64,000 nucleotides of DNA from the NCBI GenBank assembly GCA_003245715.1, contig QKCJ01000010.1, positions 1-64,000 of the forward strand. The letters are read 5' to 3'. The notes below the pieces were generated by a model. That model was not told the origin of the DNA. It ran no database searches and worked only from the letters and a program-made list of their open reading frames with translations. This stretch comes from a bacterium (GTDB taxonomy: Bacteria > Planctomycetota > SZUA-567). Made by a program: the position numbers and the translations under genes. Every line of letters begins with the position of its first letter. The first letter of the stretch is position 1. This document shows positions 8,709-17,647 of the stretch, one piece after another.

Positions 8709-10304
8709 CTAAAGTGCGACATGAAACGCTTTCTCAACACCCTCAACAGCAAGCAGTTCATCAAGAAGTTTATCTGTAGCAGCTTCACCAAGGCCAATAA
8801 CCATGCTAGCACGCTTACGGCTCTCAAGACAGCCAACTTCCATGTTTTCAATATTGATACCGTGATTGGCTATGATTGTACCGAACTTGCCAACATATCC
8901 AGGCAGGTCTGGATAACGCAGCAGTAGAATATGCTTATTGAGACGGGTATCCATATTCGCGTCGTCAATCTTGATAAGACGATAAACGTCCTCACCAGAA
9001 ACAGTACCGCCGACAACGCAGGTAACATCAGCGCTCTTAACGATAACATCAACGCGGTTCTGATATACACCGCAACCGGCAGCTTCTGTTTCTGCGATAT
9101 TGATGCCGCGCTCTTTTGCCAGGTGCTTTGCATTAACGATATTCACGTCTTCCGGCCCAAAGGCAGAAAGCACGCCTATAACCGCACCAGAGACAACCTC
9201 GCCAATATCCTTACCCTCAAATACAGGACCGGCACATGATACTTCGATCTTGACAGCAGCGCCGCGCAGCAGGGTCGCGCCGATCTTACCGAGTTTCTTG
9301 GCAAGTTCAACATAAGGCGCAAGATCCTTCTCACGGGTAATATCAAGGTTAACGGCATTGATGATTTCACCATTTTTAAAGTACTTGATAACCTGTTCGG
9401 CCATCTGGCTGCCGCAGCGTTCTTCCGCTTCTTCAGTTGAAGCGCCCAGATGCGGGGTAAGAAGAATATCCTTAACGCCAAAAAGCGGACCTTCGGTGCA
9501 TGGTTCTTTCGCAAAAACGTCAAGCGCAGCGCCGGCAATATGACCTTCCTTAACCAGATCAGCCAAAGCATCTTCGTCAATAATACCACCACGGGCACAG
9601 TTAACAATACGCACCCCCTTCTTCATCTTGCTCATAAAATCGCGATTAAGCATGTTTCGAGTCTGATCTGTAAGCGGGGTGTGCAGAGAAACAAAATCAG
9701 CACGCGCGCAGATATCATCAAGGCTAACAAGTTCAACGCCCATCTGCTTTGCGCGGTCTTCTGACAAGAACGGGTCATAAGCTATTACGTCCATACCGGC
9801 AGCAGACATAACCCGCGATACGTGTGAGCCGATCTTGCCCATGCCGATAAGGCCGAGGGTCTTGCCGATAACCTCGCAACCGACAAGATCTTTCTTCTCC
9901 CACTTTCCTTCCTGCATCAGGCGGTCGGCGCGTGCGGTATTACGTGCGCAGGCAAAGATCAGAGCTATAGCCTGCTCAGCCGCTGAAGTGGTATTACCAA
10001 ACGGGGTATTCATAACAATAATACCCTTCTCAGTTGAGGCAACCTTGTCGATATTGTCCGTACCAACCCCGGCGCGGCCAATAACCTTCAGGCGTCCCTT
10101 TGCGGCAGCCTTCTCAATGGCTTCACGCGGAACGGTTGTTCCTGAGCGGATAAGCAGAGCATCAATATCTTCAATTTTTTCGAGCAACTCTTCCGGTGAG
10201 TATTTGCCACGCACCTCAATTGCATCTTCACCGAAAGCTTCCTTGAGCATCTCAAGGCCGCTTCCCTTAATTCCATCAGCGGCGACAATGTGTAAATCTG
10301 CCAT
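8709..10304 (-). CDS. serA: D-3-phosphoglycerate dehydrogenase
   Basis: 531 residues, the long form with an extra intervening domain and a C-terminal ACT domain. It oxidises 3-phosphoglycerate in the first step of serine synthesis. The Rossmann motif GLIGMGKIGSHVSRV, NCARGGIIDEDAL and LLTPHLGASTEEAEER (catalytic His) are present. The last 75 residues read as an ACT domain (LLRYPDLPGYVGKFGTIIAN), so serine feedback is likely. It lies 54 bases after glyA, which converts serine to glycine, so the pair makes pathway sense. Confidence 0.96.
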   Translation of the reverse strand: MADLHIVAADGIKGSGLEMLKEAFGEDAIEVRGKYSPEELLEKIEDIDALLIRSGTTVPREAIEKAAAKGRLKVIGRAGVGTDNIDKVASTEKGIIVMNTPFGNTTSAAEQAIALIFACARNTARADRLMQEGKWEKKDLVGCEVIGKTLGLIGMGKIGSHVSRVMSAAGMDVIAYDPFLSEDRAKQMGVELVSLDDICARADFVSLHTPLTDQTRNMLNRDFMSKMKKGVRIVNCARGGIIDEDALADLVKEGHIAGAALDVFAKEPCTEGPLFGVKDILLTPHLGASTEEAEERCGSQMAEQVIKYFKNGEIINAVNLDITREKDLAPYVELAKKLGKIGATLLRGAAVKIEVSCAGPVFEGKDIGEVVSGAVIGVLSAFGPEDVNIVNAKHLAKERGINIAETEAAGCGVYQNRVDVIVKSADVTCVVGGTVSGEDVYRLIKIDDANMDTRLNKHILLLRYPDLPGYVGKFGTIIANHGINIENMEVGCLESRKRASMVIGLGEAATDKLLDELLAVEGVEKAFHVAL

Positions 10305-10358
10305 TTTAAAATCCTTTATCAGCTACCCGGCCTAAAAGCCGGAGAGTAAAAATCAAAA

Positions 10359-11612
10359 TTAATAAGCAAGACCTGGATAAAGCGGGAACTTGCCGGCAAG
10401 CTCTATAGTACGTGCTTTGAGCTTTTCAAGTTCAGCGTCATTATCATGGTTGCAGAGAGCTTCATCAATAATAACAGCAACCTCACGCATCGCGTCCTTA
10501 CCCATACCGCGTGTAGTTGCAGCCGGTGTACCGATACGGATACCGCTGGACTTGAGCGGAGGAAGAGTATCAAACGGGATCTGGTTTTTATTGACAGTGA
10601 TCTCGACCTTGCCAAGCGCTTCTTCCGCTTCCTTACCGTTAATGCCCTTGGCTGTTACATCAAGCAGCATCAGGTGGTTGTCGGTACCGCCGGATACAAC
10701 ACGGTAGCCACGGCTCAAAAATTCCTCAACCATAACCGCCGCGTTTTCAATAATTGACTTACCGTACGCAGCAAATTCAGGAGTACCAGCTTCTTTAAAG
10801 GCTACAGCCTTACCAGCGATAACGTGCATCAGCGGGCCGCCCTGCATACCGGGAAATACCGCAGAGTCAACCTTCTTCTGATGCTCTTCCTTACATAGAA
10901 TCAGACCTGAACGCGGGCCGCGCAAAGTCTTGTGGGTAGTTGTTGTAACAATGTCACAGTGCGGAACCGGGTTAGGATGAAGTCCGGCAGCAACAAGGCC
11001 GGCAATGTGCGCCATATCAGCAACCAGAAACGCACCGACTTCCTTGGCAACTTCCTCAAACTTTGCAAAGTCGATGATACGCGGATAAGCAGACGCGCCG
11101 CAGACAATCAGGTCAGGCTTGAATTCCTTGGCCGTTGCGCGCATTGCGTCATAATCAATGGTCTCTGTTTCCTTTGAGACGCCGTATGAGCCTATCTCAA
11201 AGAGCTTGCCTGAGAAGTTAAGCTTGAAGCCGTGAGTCAGGTGACCACCGTGGGCAAGATCCATACCGAGGATCTTTGAACCGGCCGGAATCAGTGAAAG
11301 GTAAGCTGCCATGTTTGCCTGTGAGCCGGAATGTGGCTGGACGTTAGCGTGGTCTGCACCAAAGAGAGCCTTGGCGCGTTCAATAGCCAGAGTCTCAACC
11401 TTGTCCACTTCCTGACAACCGCCGTAGTAACGACGACCGGGGTAGCCTTCAGCGTACTTGTTGGTTAGGCAAGAGCCCTGCGCTTCCATAACCGCGCGCG
11501 AGGTGAAATTCTCAGAAGCGATAAGCTCGATACCGCGCTGCTGACGGTCAAGTTCAGCCGCACAGACAGCCTGAACTTCAGGGTCAACACTTTTAAGTTG
11601 ATCTAACGACAT
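10359..11612 (-). CDS. glyA: serine hydroxymethyltransferase
   Basis: 417 residues from the ATG at 11612 ([10 protein letters not shown]), chosen because AAAGG stands seven bases upstream. An in-frame ATG at 11627 adds five residues and lacks a site. The PLP-binding lysine is in [32 protein letters not shown] and [14 protein letters not shown] are family signatures. It interconverts serine and glycine and supplies one-carbon units. The adjacent serA gives a serine-glycine unit. Confidence 0.97.
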   Translation of the reverse strand: MSLDQLKSVDPEVQAVCAAELDRQQRGIELIASENFTSRAVMEAQGSCLTNKYAEGYPGRRYYGGCQEVDKVETLAIERAKALFGADHANVQPHSGSQANMAAYLSLIPAGSKILGMDLAHGGHLTHGFKLNFSGKLFEIGSYGVSKETETIDYDAMRATAKEFKPDLIVCGASAYPRIIDFAKFEEVAKEVGAFLVADMAHIAGLVAAGLHPNPVPHCDIVTTTTHKTLRGPRSGLILCKEEHQKKVDSAVFPGMQGGPLMHVIAGKAVAFKEAGTPEFAAYGKSIIENAAVMVEEFLSRGYRVVSGGTDNHLMLLDVTAKGINGKEAEEALGKVEITVNKNQIPFDTLPPLKSSGIRIGTPAATTRGMGKDAMREVAVIIDEALCNHDNDAELEKLKARTIELAGKFPLYPGLAY

Positions 11613-11660
11613 GGTATAACCTTTCATAAATATATAATTAATGTAAATAAACTGACAATA

Positions 11661-11990
11661 TTAAAAACCACCAAACAGCGATCGCCAATCCTGAATTTCA
11701 CAAGCGTCCGCTAAATTATTTGAATCGGAAAATTTAATCTTATTTCCCTTTTTCAGCCAATCTTCCAAGCGGCTTCTCATAAAACTGACAGCCAATAATA
11801 ACGCCTGCAAGGAATCCTCACCACATATTTTATAACTCTTAGAACCAAAAGGAATATGAACAACAAAGTGAAAATAGCCATCCATATTTACCGGTTTCTC
11901 AATTGATATTTTTCCGCATATAACCGAACCATTTGAACCAGATTCAAAAATCAACTCTGTCTCTGCAATAATCACAGTTAAAGCCTCCAA
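11661..11990 (-). CDS. conserved hypothetical (possibly DUF6968-like)
   Basis: A 109-residue protein with an N-terminal beta-rich half and a helix around CGEDSLQALLLAVSFMRSRL. That layout recalls the short DUF6968 family often found beside toxin genes, but the match is by eye. It begins one base before the prfB stop codon ends, so it is translated in the same message. No toxin gene is visible nearby. Function unknown. Confidence 0.6.
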   Translation of the reverse strand: MEALTVIIAETELIFESGSNGSVICGKISIEKPVNMDGYFHFVVHIPFGSKSYKICGEDSLQALLLAVSFMRSRLEDWLKKGNKIKFSDSNNLADACEIQDWRSLFGGF

Positions 11991-13097
11991 CTACCCACCA
12001 TTCTTTGACAACCACCGCAGGTACGCATCGAGAAACGGCTCAAGATCACCATCAAGCACTCCCTGAACATTACCCGTCTGGCAATCGGTGCGGACATCCT
12101 TAACCATTGTATATGGATGCAGCACATAATTTCTGATCTGGCTGCCCCAGGCATTGTCCGACTTCTGGGCGTTACGCTCACTTGATTCAGCCAGACGCTT
12201 CTGCTCCTCATGCGCATAAAGCCGGGCTTTGAGAATCTCCATCGCCTTGGCTTTATTAGAATGCTGTGAGCGCTCATTCTGCACAGCAACGACAATATTT
12301 GTCGGTATATGCGTAATCCGCACGGCAGAGTCAGTGGTATTAACATGCTGCCCACCTTTGCCGCCGGCGCGGTAGGTATCAATGCGCAGATCATTCTCGT
12401 CTATTTCAATATTAATCTCGGCGCGGAAATCCGGAACAACATCAACCGCCGCAAAGCTTGTCTCACGTTTACCAGAGAATGGAGACATTCGCACTAGTCG
12501 ATGCACACCCATCTCACCCTTGAGCATTCCGAAAACATACTCGCCACTCACCCGAAGATCGACTCCCTTAATACCGGCTTCTTCACCTTCAGTAAAAGAC
12601 AGCGTTTCGATATTCCAACCTTTTGATTCAAAATAACGGGTATACATGCGAAGTAACATCTCCGCACACTCGCAGGCATCCGACCCACCTGCCCCGGTAT
12701 GGATTGAGAAGAAAGCATTCTCGGCATCATGCGGACCGCCAAGCAACGCCATAGTCTCAAGCGCCTCAAGACGCTGCGGAAGAGCCATAATCAGCTCGGA
12801 AGCTTCATCAATTGTGTCCTTGTCGTCCTCATCAACACCAAGCTCAAGCAATTCAACACAATCATTGAGGTCAGAGACAAAAGCATCGAAAGGTTCAAGG
12901 ATAACAGTAAAGCCTTTTCGGGACTGAACAATCTCCTGAGCAGCCTCAGAATCATTCCAGAAGTCAGAAGCCGCCATTTTTTTATCTATATCGGCAAGCG
13001 CAGCCCTCTTCTCGTCAATTTTGAGAGAAGACATCAGCTCAGCAACGCGAGCTTTGGAATTGGTTATAACTGCATTGACCTCATGCATATCCGGCAT
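11991..13097 (-). CDS. prfB: peptide chain release factor 2, no programmed frameshift
   Basis: 368 residues. It reads UAA/UGA stop codons on the ribosome and triggers peptide release. The codon-reading SPF tripeptide is at 205-207 and the catalytic GGQ at 248-250 (AGGKGGQHVN). The frame runs uninterrupted through the place (about residues 20-30) where many bacteria have an in-frame TGA and a +1 frameshift, so the usual RF2 autoregulation is absent. ATG at 13097 follows AAAGGA by six bases. It heads the minus-strand gene string that ends at 5884. Confidence 0.96.
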   Translation of the reverse strand: MPDMHEVNAVITNSKARVAELMSSLKIDEKRAALADIDKKMAASDFWNDSEAAQEIVQSRKGFTVILEPFDAFVSDLNDCVELLELGVDEDDKDTIDEASELIMALPQRLEALETMALLGGPHDAENAFFSIHTGAGGSDACECAEMLLRMYTRYFESKGWNIETLSFTEGEEAGIKGVDLRVSGEYVFGMLKGEMGVHRLVRMSPFSGKRETSFAAVDVVPDFRAEINIEIDENDLRIDTYRAGGKGGQHVNTTDSAVRITHIPTNIVVAVQNERSQHSNKAKAMEILKARLYAHEEQKRLAESSERNAQKSDNAWGSQIRNYVLHPYTMVKDVRTDCQTGNVQGVLDGDLEPFLDAYLRWLSKNGG

Positions 13098-13249
13098 TGA
13101 AAATCCTTTAAGAATTGGGTGTTAAAAGCAAAAGAAATAGTATAGCGCAGGTGACGGATACGTCAATAGTTGATATGTTATATTAATAATATTATCCGCA
13201 ATTGCCAAGGGTTGACAAAATTGTAAAAAAAAAGAAGGTCTTACTTGAT

Positions 13250-13375
13250 TAGATATGTAAAAAAACATATAGTATAATTGAAATGGAACGCACTGGGGAG
13301 TGCGAAATGCTTATATCAGAGCTAATTACACAATGGCTTTTCCAGCCGCTTAAAACTGTGTAATTAGTGATATAA
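13250..13375 (+). ncRNA. structured element upstream of rny (candidate RNA or control region)
   Basis: Several strong inverted repeats are packed in an AT-rich gap: ATATGT/ACATAT (13250-13267), CGCACT-GGGG-AGTGCG (13289-13304), and a long stem. In the long stem ATATCA (13313-13318) plus CTAATTACACA (13322-13332) pairs with TGTGTAATTAG plus TGATAT (13357-13373) around a 24-base loop. A TATAAT at about 13271-13276 precedes them. This could be a small RNA, part of a long rny leader, or a protein-binding array. No riboswitch family was recognised. Confidence 0.35.
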
Positions 13376-13400
13376 CAATGATTTTCAAGGATTTATCTTG

Positions 13401-13622
13401 ATGATGCTACTGCTACTGTTATTACTGGCTATGCTGCTGCCCTGTCTGCTTGCAGGCAATGAGCTCAGCTATGCTTTTGCCAGTTTTCGCTGTAAAAATT
13501 CATCATCAATACTGATGAAACAAAATTTTACACACTATAGCCGTATAAAAGCGGCAAATTGCATAAACAGCAGCATTATTGATATGCAAAAATACATGAT
13601 TACATCTCAGCAAACTGTGTAA
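13401..13622 (+). CDS. possible short secreted peptide upstream of rny
   Basis: An ATG at 13401 opens 73 codons beginning MMLLLLLLLAMLLPCLLAG, which looks like a signal peptide or a single membrane span. AAGG lies 11 bases upstream, rather far. The remainder has no recognisable domain and overlaps the second inverted-repeat structure. It may be a chance frame or a small leader peptide of rny. Confidence 0.25.
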   Translation: MMLLLLLLLAMLLPCLLAGNELSYAFASFRCKNSSSILMKQNFTHYSRIKAANCINSSIIDMQKYMITSQQTV

Positions 13623-13694
13623 AATTATCCTTTTAATCTGCATTTCACCTTAAAAACCCTGTTGCCTTTCATTACAGACCTGTTTAAAACAGGT
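13524..13694. repeat. second set of inverted repeats upstream of rny
   Basis: AATTTTACACA (13524-13534) pairs with TGTGTAAAATT (13616-13626). TTGCAT/ATGCAA is nested inside. Then ACCTGTTT (13678-13685) and AAACAGGT (13687-13694) form a near-perfect palindrome. The core TTACACA/TGTGTAA is shared with the upstream stem at 13322-13367, so the same 7-mer occurs four times in two inverted pairs within 300 bases. Confidence 0.5.
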
Positions 13695-13790
13695 TTGCAA
13701 CATGTATATTCTGCCTGCTGATGCAGGCTCTAAACTACCTGCGGGGCAGAGTCGCTGCCTGTGCAGTTGAAAAGATAAAGGGGTAAATAT

Positions 13791-15329
13791 ATGGAATGGA
13801 TCTGGTCATTAATCGGTTTGGTTTGCGGTATAATCGGTTTCAAAGTGTTTATGTCGTACCGGAAAAATCTCGCAGAAAAGAAGGCTGAAGACATTATCAG
13901 TGACGGTGTGAAGGAAGCTGACCGTCTGCGGCAGGAAGCACTGGTCAAGAACAAGGAAGAACTTTTAAAGCAGCGCGAAGAACTTGAAAATGAAATCAAA
14001 CAGGAACGCAACGAACTAAAGGGAATCGAGAAACGTCTGACAAAGCGTGAGGATAATCTCGACCGCAAGACTGAAACTCTTGACAAAAAAGAGGAACAAC
14101 TGCGAAATGTCGAGGAAAAACTCGAAAATCGCGACCGCAATCTGAATTCACGTGAACATGAAATTACCAAGGCTCTGGATCAGCAGAAACAGCGCCTGCT
14201 TGAGATTTCACGCATGACCCAGGATGAGGCCAAGCAGGAAATCATCAAGCGCACCGAAATGGAGATGGAAAACGAGATCGTCCAGGTGGTTGAGCGCGCC
14301 AATAACCGCGCCAAGGAAATGGCTGATGAGAAGGCACAGATGTGCATCGCCAATGCCATTAACCGTCTGGCGGTTGATTATACTACAGAGCATGTTGTTA
14401 GCACGGTAGAACTACCGAGTGATGACATGAAAGGACGTATTATTGGTCGTGAAGGCCGTAATATCCGCGCCTTTGAAAATGCGACCGGTATTGATGTTAT
14501 TGTTGACGACACACCAGGAGTTGTGGTGCTATCGGGTTTTGAGCCGGTGCGCCGTGAGATTGCAGCGCGGGCCATGAGCAGGCTTGTGAGTGACGGCCGT
14601 ATCCACCCTGCCCGTATTGAAGAGGTCGTTCTTAAAATCCGTGAGGAGATGGATAAGGTTCTTGAGGAAACAGGTAAGCAGGTTGCCCTTGAGCTTGATG
14701 TCAGAAACCTCAAGCCGCGCGAAATCATGCTGCTTGGCCGTCTTAAATTCCGCACAAGCTATGGTCAGAATGTTCTCGACCACTCACGCGATGTTGGCTT
14801 CCTGTCAGGAATGCTTGCCGCACAGCTTGGCCTTGATGAAGCGCTTGCGCGCCGTTGTGGCCTGCTGCATGATATCGGCAAGGCTGTTGACCATGAGCAG
14901 GAAGGTACGCACCCAGAGCTTGGTGGCGAAGTTGCGCGAATCTGCAGCGAGCCTAAAGAAGTTATCAGCTCTATTGTCCACCACCATACACCAGGTGCGG
15001 CTGAAGATCTTTACGCGACTATCGTTCAGGCGGCTGACGCGATCAGCGCCTCACGTCCGGGCGCACGCCGTGAAACACTTGAAAACTACGTCAAACGTCT
15101 TGAACGCCTTGAAAATATCGCCAACAGCTACCCACAGGTTGAGAAGTCTTTCGCAATTCAGGCTGGTCGCGAGCTGCGTGTAATTGCCAATGCCAACAAC
15201 GTTGGTGATGCCGAGTGCCAGCAAATCTGCCGCAAGATCGCCAAGCAGATTGAGGACGAACTTACCTATCCTGGCGAAGTTAAGGTTACCATGGTTCGTG
15301 AGTACAGAATCACGGAATATGCCCGCTAA
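13791..15329 (+). CDS. rny: ribonuclease Y
   Basis: 512 residues, the standard RNase Y length. This membrane-bound endoribonuclease starts mRNA decay. Order of parts: membrane span about residues 4-21, long charged coiled coil to about 190, KH domain with GRIIGREGRNIR (215-226), then HD domain with His331 (LDHSRD) and the His360-Asp361 pair (LLHDIGKAVD). AAAGGGG lies eight bases before the ATG. A strong terminator follows. The unusually long structured leader suggests post-transcriptional control of this gene. Confidence 0.97.
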   Translation: MEWIWSLIGLVCGIIGFKVFMSYRKNLAEKKAEDIISDGVKEADRLRQEALVKNKEELLKQREELENEIKQERNELKGIEKRLTKREDNLDRKTETLDKKEEQLRNVEEKLENRDRNLNSREHEITKALDQQKQRLLEISRMTQDEAKQEIIKRTEMEMENEIVQVVERANNRAKEMADEKAQMCIANAINRLAVDYTTEHVVSTVELPSDDMKGRIIGREGRNIRAFENATGIDVIVDDTPGVVVLSGFEPVRREIAARAMSRLVSDGRIHPARIEEVVLKIREEMDKVLEETGKQVALELDVRNLKPREIMLLGRLKFRTSYGQNVLDHSRDVGFLSGMLAAQLGLDEALARRCGLLHDIGKAVDHEQEGTHPELGGEVARICSEPKEVISSIVHHHTPGAAEDLYATIVQAADAISASRPGARRETLENYVKRLERLENIANSYPQVEKSFAIQAGRELRVIANANNVGDAECQQICRKIAKQIEDELTYPGEVKVTMVREYRITEYAR

Positions 15330-15351
15330 GAGCAGAAAAACACCAAAAATG

Positions 15352-15383
15352 AAAAAGTCCGGTTATTCGCCGGACTTTTTTTT
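15352..15383 (+). terminator. intrinsic terminator after rny
   Basis: AAAAAGTCCGG pairs with CCGGACTTTTT around a seven-base loop (15363-15369) and runs into Ts. It may also serve the convergent small gene. Confidence 0.9.
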
Positions 15384-15409
15384 ATTATCTGAATTGCAAA
15401 ACAGAGCTG

Positions 15410-15616
15410 TCAGAAACCTCGACCTTTACTCTGTTCAGCACGCATGATTTCTTCGCTGATACGCTTATGCCTACGGATCTTCTCCTGAATTTCCTCATCA
15501 TTCATGACAATTTTAATGAGGTAAACCATCCAGGTTATCGCCATGACAACCGAAACAGTAACAGCCGCCACCCAGACAATAGCAGCGAAAAGGTCATTCT
15601 GTAATAGAGTATCCAT
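15410..15616 (-). CDS. small single-span membrane protein
   Basis: 68 residues. A hydrophobic stretch AAIVWVAAVTVSVVMAITWMVYLI (about residues 11-34, written here only to mark the span) is followed by a basic and acidic helical tail ending in AEQSKGRGF. It probably sits in the inner membrane with a cytoplasmic coiled tail. It lies 59 bases downstream of tcdA on the same strand. Function unknown. Confidence 0.6.
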   Translation of the reverse strand: MDTLLQNDLFAAIVWVAAVTVSVVMAITWMVYLIKIVMNDEEIQEKIRRHKRISEEIMRAEQSKGRGF

Positions 15617-15675
15617 ATATTATTCCGTTAAGTCACAAAAACCAGAACTTTTATCGGACAACACAACCACGAACT

Positions 15676-16425
15676 TTACTGTTTTTTATTTTCAACTAGA
15701 TATTCGATAACGGCCGTAGCCAGTGTCAGGCCAAAGATGCCGGTGATTGTTGACAAGCTGCCAAGCGCCGGACGCGCCCTGCCCCTTCCGGTATACGGGG
15801 TTTTATCCTCCTCCATCGATGCTTCTGAGGCCTCTGGTGCAAGCTCCGTTGAAGAGACACAGGTTATCCCTTTTTTTATGTCATGATAACGACGCAGTCG
15901 TTTTCTGACCAGACGGGCGAGTGGACAATTCATGGTCTTTGCAATATCACTCATAATAATCTTTGAAGGATCACGACGCAGCGCCGCCCCCATACTAGAA
16001 AAAACTTTAAAACCGCGCTCAACCGTTCCAGCCAGAAGCGCAACCTTGGGATTCAGTGAATCAATAGCGTCAATAACGACATCTGGATTATCGGCAAGTA
16101 CCTCATCAAGAGTATCGGCATGAACAAATGTGTTGCTGTTTTCAATGATGCAATCGGGATTAATATCACGCACCCTCTCCGCCGCAAGCTCGGCCTTGCC
16201 CCGCCCGATAGTCGAGTGCAGCGCATAAAGCTGACGGTTGATATTGCTCTCGTTAACCTCATCAAAATCAATGAGGCGAAGTTTCCCCACCCCGGAACGC
16301 GCCAACGCCTCAGTAGCATAACTGCCAACCGCTCCAAGCCCCACCACGACTACAAATGAGTTCTGGAGTCTGGCAAGCCCTTCTTCACCCAGCAACTTTG
16401 AGGTCCGTAAAAACTGTTTCTTCAT
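15676..16425 (-). CDS. tcdA: tRNA threonylcarbamoyladenosine dehydratase
   Basis: 249 residues of the E1-like ThiF/MoeB fold. It cyclises t6A to ct6A at tRNA position 37 using ATP. The nucleotide-binding loop VVVVGLGAVGSYATEALARS and LIDFDEVNESNINRQ are typical. The C-terminal part DIKKGITCVSSTELAP and GSLSTITGIFGLTLA match TcdA. Its stop codon is 59 bases before the small membrane gene, and it begins five bases after tatD ends. Confidence 0.9.
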   Translation of the reverse strand: MKKQFLRTSKLLGEEGLARLQNSFVVVVGLGAVGSYATEALARSGVGKLRLIDFDEVNESNINRQLYALHSTIGRGKAELAAERVRDINPDCIIENSNTFVHADTLDEVLADNPDVVIDAIDSLNPKVALLAGTVERGFKVFSSMGAALRRDPSKIIMSDIAKTMNCPLARLVRKRLRRYHDIKKGITCVSSTELAPEASEASMEEDKTPYTGRGRARPALGSLSTITGIFGLTLATAVIEYLVENKKQ

Positions 16426-16430
16426 AATAA

Positions 16431-17231
16431 CTAAGCGTCAACACCTTTCCATATTATCTTACAATTATCAGCAAGAATGCCACATAATTCCGCCATGTCG
16501 ATACCGCGTAAATCGGCCACAAATCGATAAATACACAGCAGATTAAGGGGGGAATTGATTTTATCCCCACCATAATTCTCCACTGCACCGGAAAAATCAA
16601 CACCAACAGGCAGTGGCATATCAGGCGCATCTGTTTCAAGCAAAAGCCGCTCAAGCGGAAGCCTGCAACAGACCTCCTGCAAGCGCTTGCTGCGAATCAA
16701 TGAGGCGGAAAATGACAAGTATCCGCCATAATCCAGAAGTTTAAGCATATCCTGATAGGAGCCGCCAAATGAATGAACAATAAAAGGCGGGAAAGCACCC
16801 TTAAATCTGGCAAGCACTTTTTCAAGCCAGTCCCAGGCTTTCAGACAATGGATGCTGACAGGACGTCGAAGTTCGGACGCTAGTTTAAACTGCCTGAGAA
16901 AAACTTCTTCCTGAATATTACAATCCAAACCATCCTTCCAGCGGTCAAGCCCGATCTCACCGATGCCACAAAAACCGGATTTCACATAACGGCAAAGTTC
17001 ATCATACCAACTATCAGACAGATTCTGCGAAAACCAGGGGTGAACGCCGAAAAATGGTACAATACCCTTGTAAGCTGAATACAAATCAGAAACCGCACAC
17101 CAGTCCGAAGGCGAAGTTGAATTAACCCATTGCTGAATTATTCCAAGAGTACGAGATTCAGCGATCAACTCCTGTAAAGTTGCAGTGAAAGCAGGATCCT
17201 GTAAATGTAAATGCGAATCATAATAATCCAT
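16431..17231 (-). CDS. tatD: TatD-family metal-dependent hydrolase
   Basis: 266 residues. An N-terminal HLH metal motif (YYDSHLHLQD) is followed by IGEIGLDRWK with its metal-bridging Glu, IHCLKAWDWL, and LLLETDAPDM with the conserved Asp. TatD proteins are 3'-5' DNases or esterase-like hydrolases of the amidohydrolase superfamily. The sequence is somewhat divergent but retains the key residues. It is adjacent to tcdA and probably co-transcribed. Confidence 0.85.
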   Translation of the reverse strand: MDYYDSHLHLQDPAFTATLQELIAESRTLGIIQQWVNSTSPSDWCAVSDLYSAYKGIVPFFGVHPWFSQNLSDSWYDELCRYVKSGFCGIGEIGLDRWKDGLDCNIQEEVFLRQFKLASELRRPVSIHCLKAWDWLEKVLARFKGAFPPFIVHSFGGSYQDMLKLLDYGGYLSFSASLIRSKRLQEVCCRLPLERLLLETDAPDMPLPVGVDFSGAVENYGGDKINSPLNLLCIYRFVADLRGIDMAELCGILADNCKIIWKGVDA

Positions 17232-17413
17232 AAATTAGAGTTTATCAGCTTGCGACATAAAATCCACAGACAAAATAGAATTAGGTGGATAAAAAACTTC
17301 CTTTAAGTTATTATTGAATAAGCAAATATAAAAGCGTTTAAAAATAACAATAATTATATAAAAACCTCTTGATAAATCATGGATGCAGCCTATAATTTCA
17401 AACTCTTCAGTAA

Positions 17414-17490
17414 GCCGAGGTAGCTCAGTCGGTGAGAGCGATGGATTCATAACCCATAGGTCGGCGGTTCAAGTCCGCCCCTCGGTACCA
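17414..17490 (+). tRNA. tRNA, anticodon CAU (Met or Ile2); prophage attachment site
   Basis: 77 bases with acceptor GCCGAGG/CCTCGGT (one G-U), D-arm AGCTC...GAGC, anticodon loop TTCATAA, T-arm GGCGG/CCGCC with loop TTCAAGT, and encoded CCA. The anticodon stem lacks the three G-C pairs of initiator tRNA, so it is an elongator Met tRNA or the Ile tRNA whose C34 is modified to lysidine. Everything from base 17446 to the end is shared with attR at 59371, so the phage restores the gene when it integrates. Confidence 0.92.
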
Positions 17491-17492
17491 CA
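17446..17492 (+). repeat. attL (47-bp core)
   Basis: Runs from TTCATAACCC (anticodon loop) to GGTACCACA just past the tRNA CCA. It is identical to 59371-59417; the bases before and after differ. The crossover lies somewhere inside. Confidence 0.93.
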
Positions 17493-17500
17493 CAAATTAA

Positions 17501-17537
17501 GCCGTAACCTTTTGATAAACAAGGGTTACGGCTTTTT
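17501..17537 (+). terminator. phage-supplied terminator behind the tRNA
   Basis: GCCGTAACC (17501-17509) pairs with GGTTACGGC (17524-17532), followed by TTTTT. Because it is inside attL, it came with the phage; the original chromosomal terminator is the one at 59426-59452. Confidence 0.85.
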
Positions 17538-17569
17538 CTATTTGACAGCCACCTCTCCATATTGTACCA

Positions 17570-17595
17570 TTTACTAAACAAATTTACTAAACAAA
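17570..17595 (+). promoter_or_regulatory. tandem integrase arm-site candidates near attL
   Basis: TTTACTAAACAAA occurs twice head-to-tail (17570-17582 and 17583-17595), just before the integrase gene. The core ACTAAACAAA recurs beside attR (59236-59245, and variants to 59312). Such repeats on both sides of a tyrosine-integrase core are typical arm-type sites. Confidence 0.55.
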
Positions 17596-17647
17596 CTCCC
17601 CTTTTGGGCGGTTTGAACTGCTGTTTTCTAAAAATGGAGTGTATCAT

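Noticed and set aside
13322-13626. DnaA-box cluster or replication origin before rny
   Set aside because: TTACACA matches the DnaA box TTATNCACA only partly, and no dnaA or dnaN is nearby.
13730-14170. 146-codon minus frame opposite rny
   Set aside because: Ser/Arg-rich shadow of the RNase Y coiled coil.
17235-17450. 71-codon minus frame overlapping the tRNA
   Set aside because: It lies across the tRNA 5' half and has no protein-like features.
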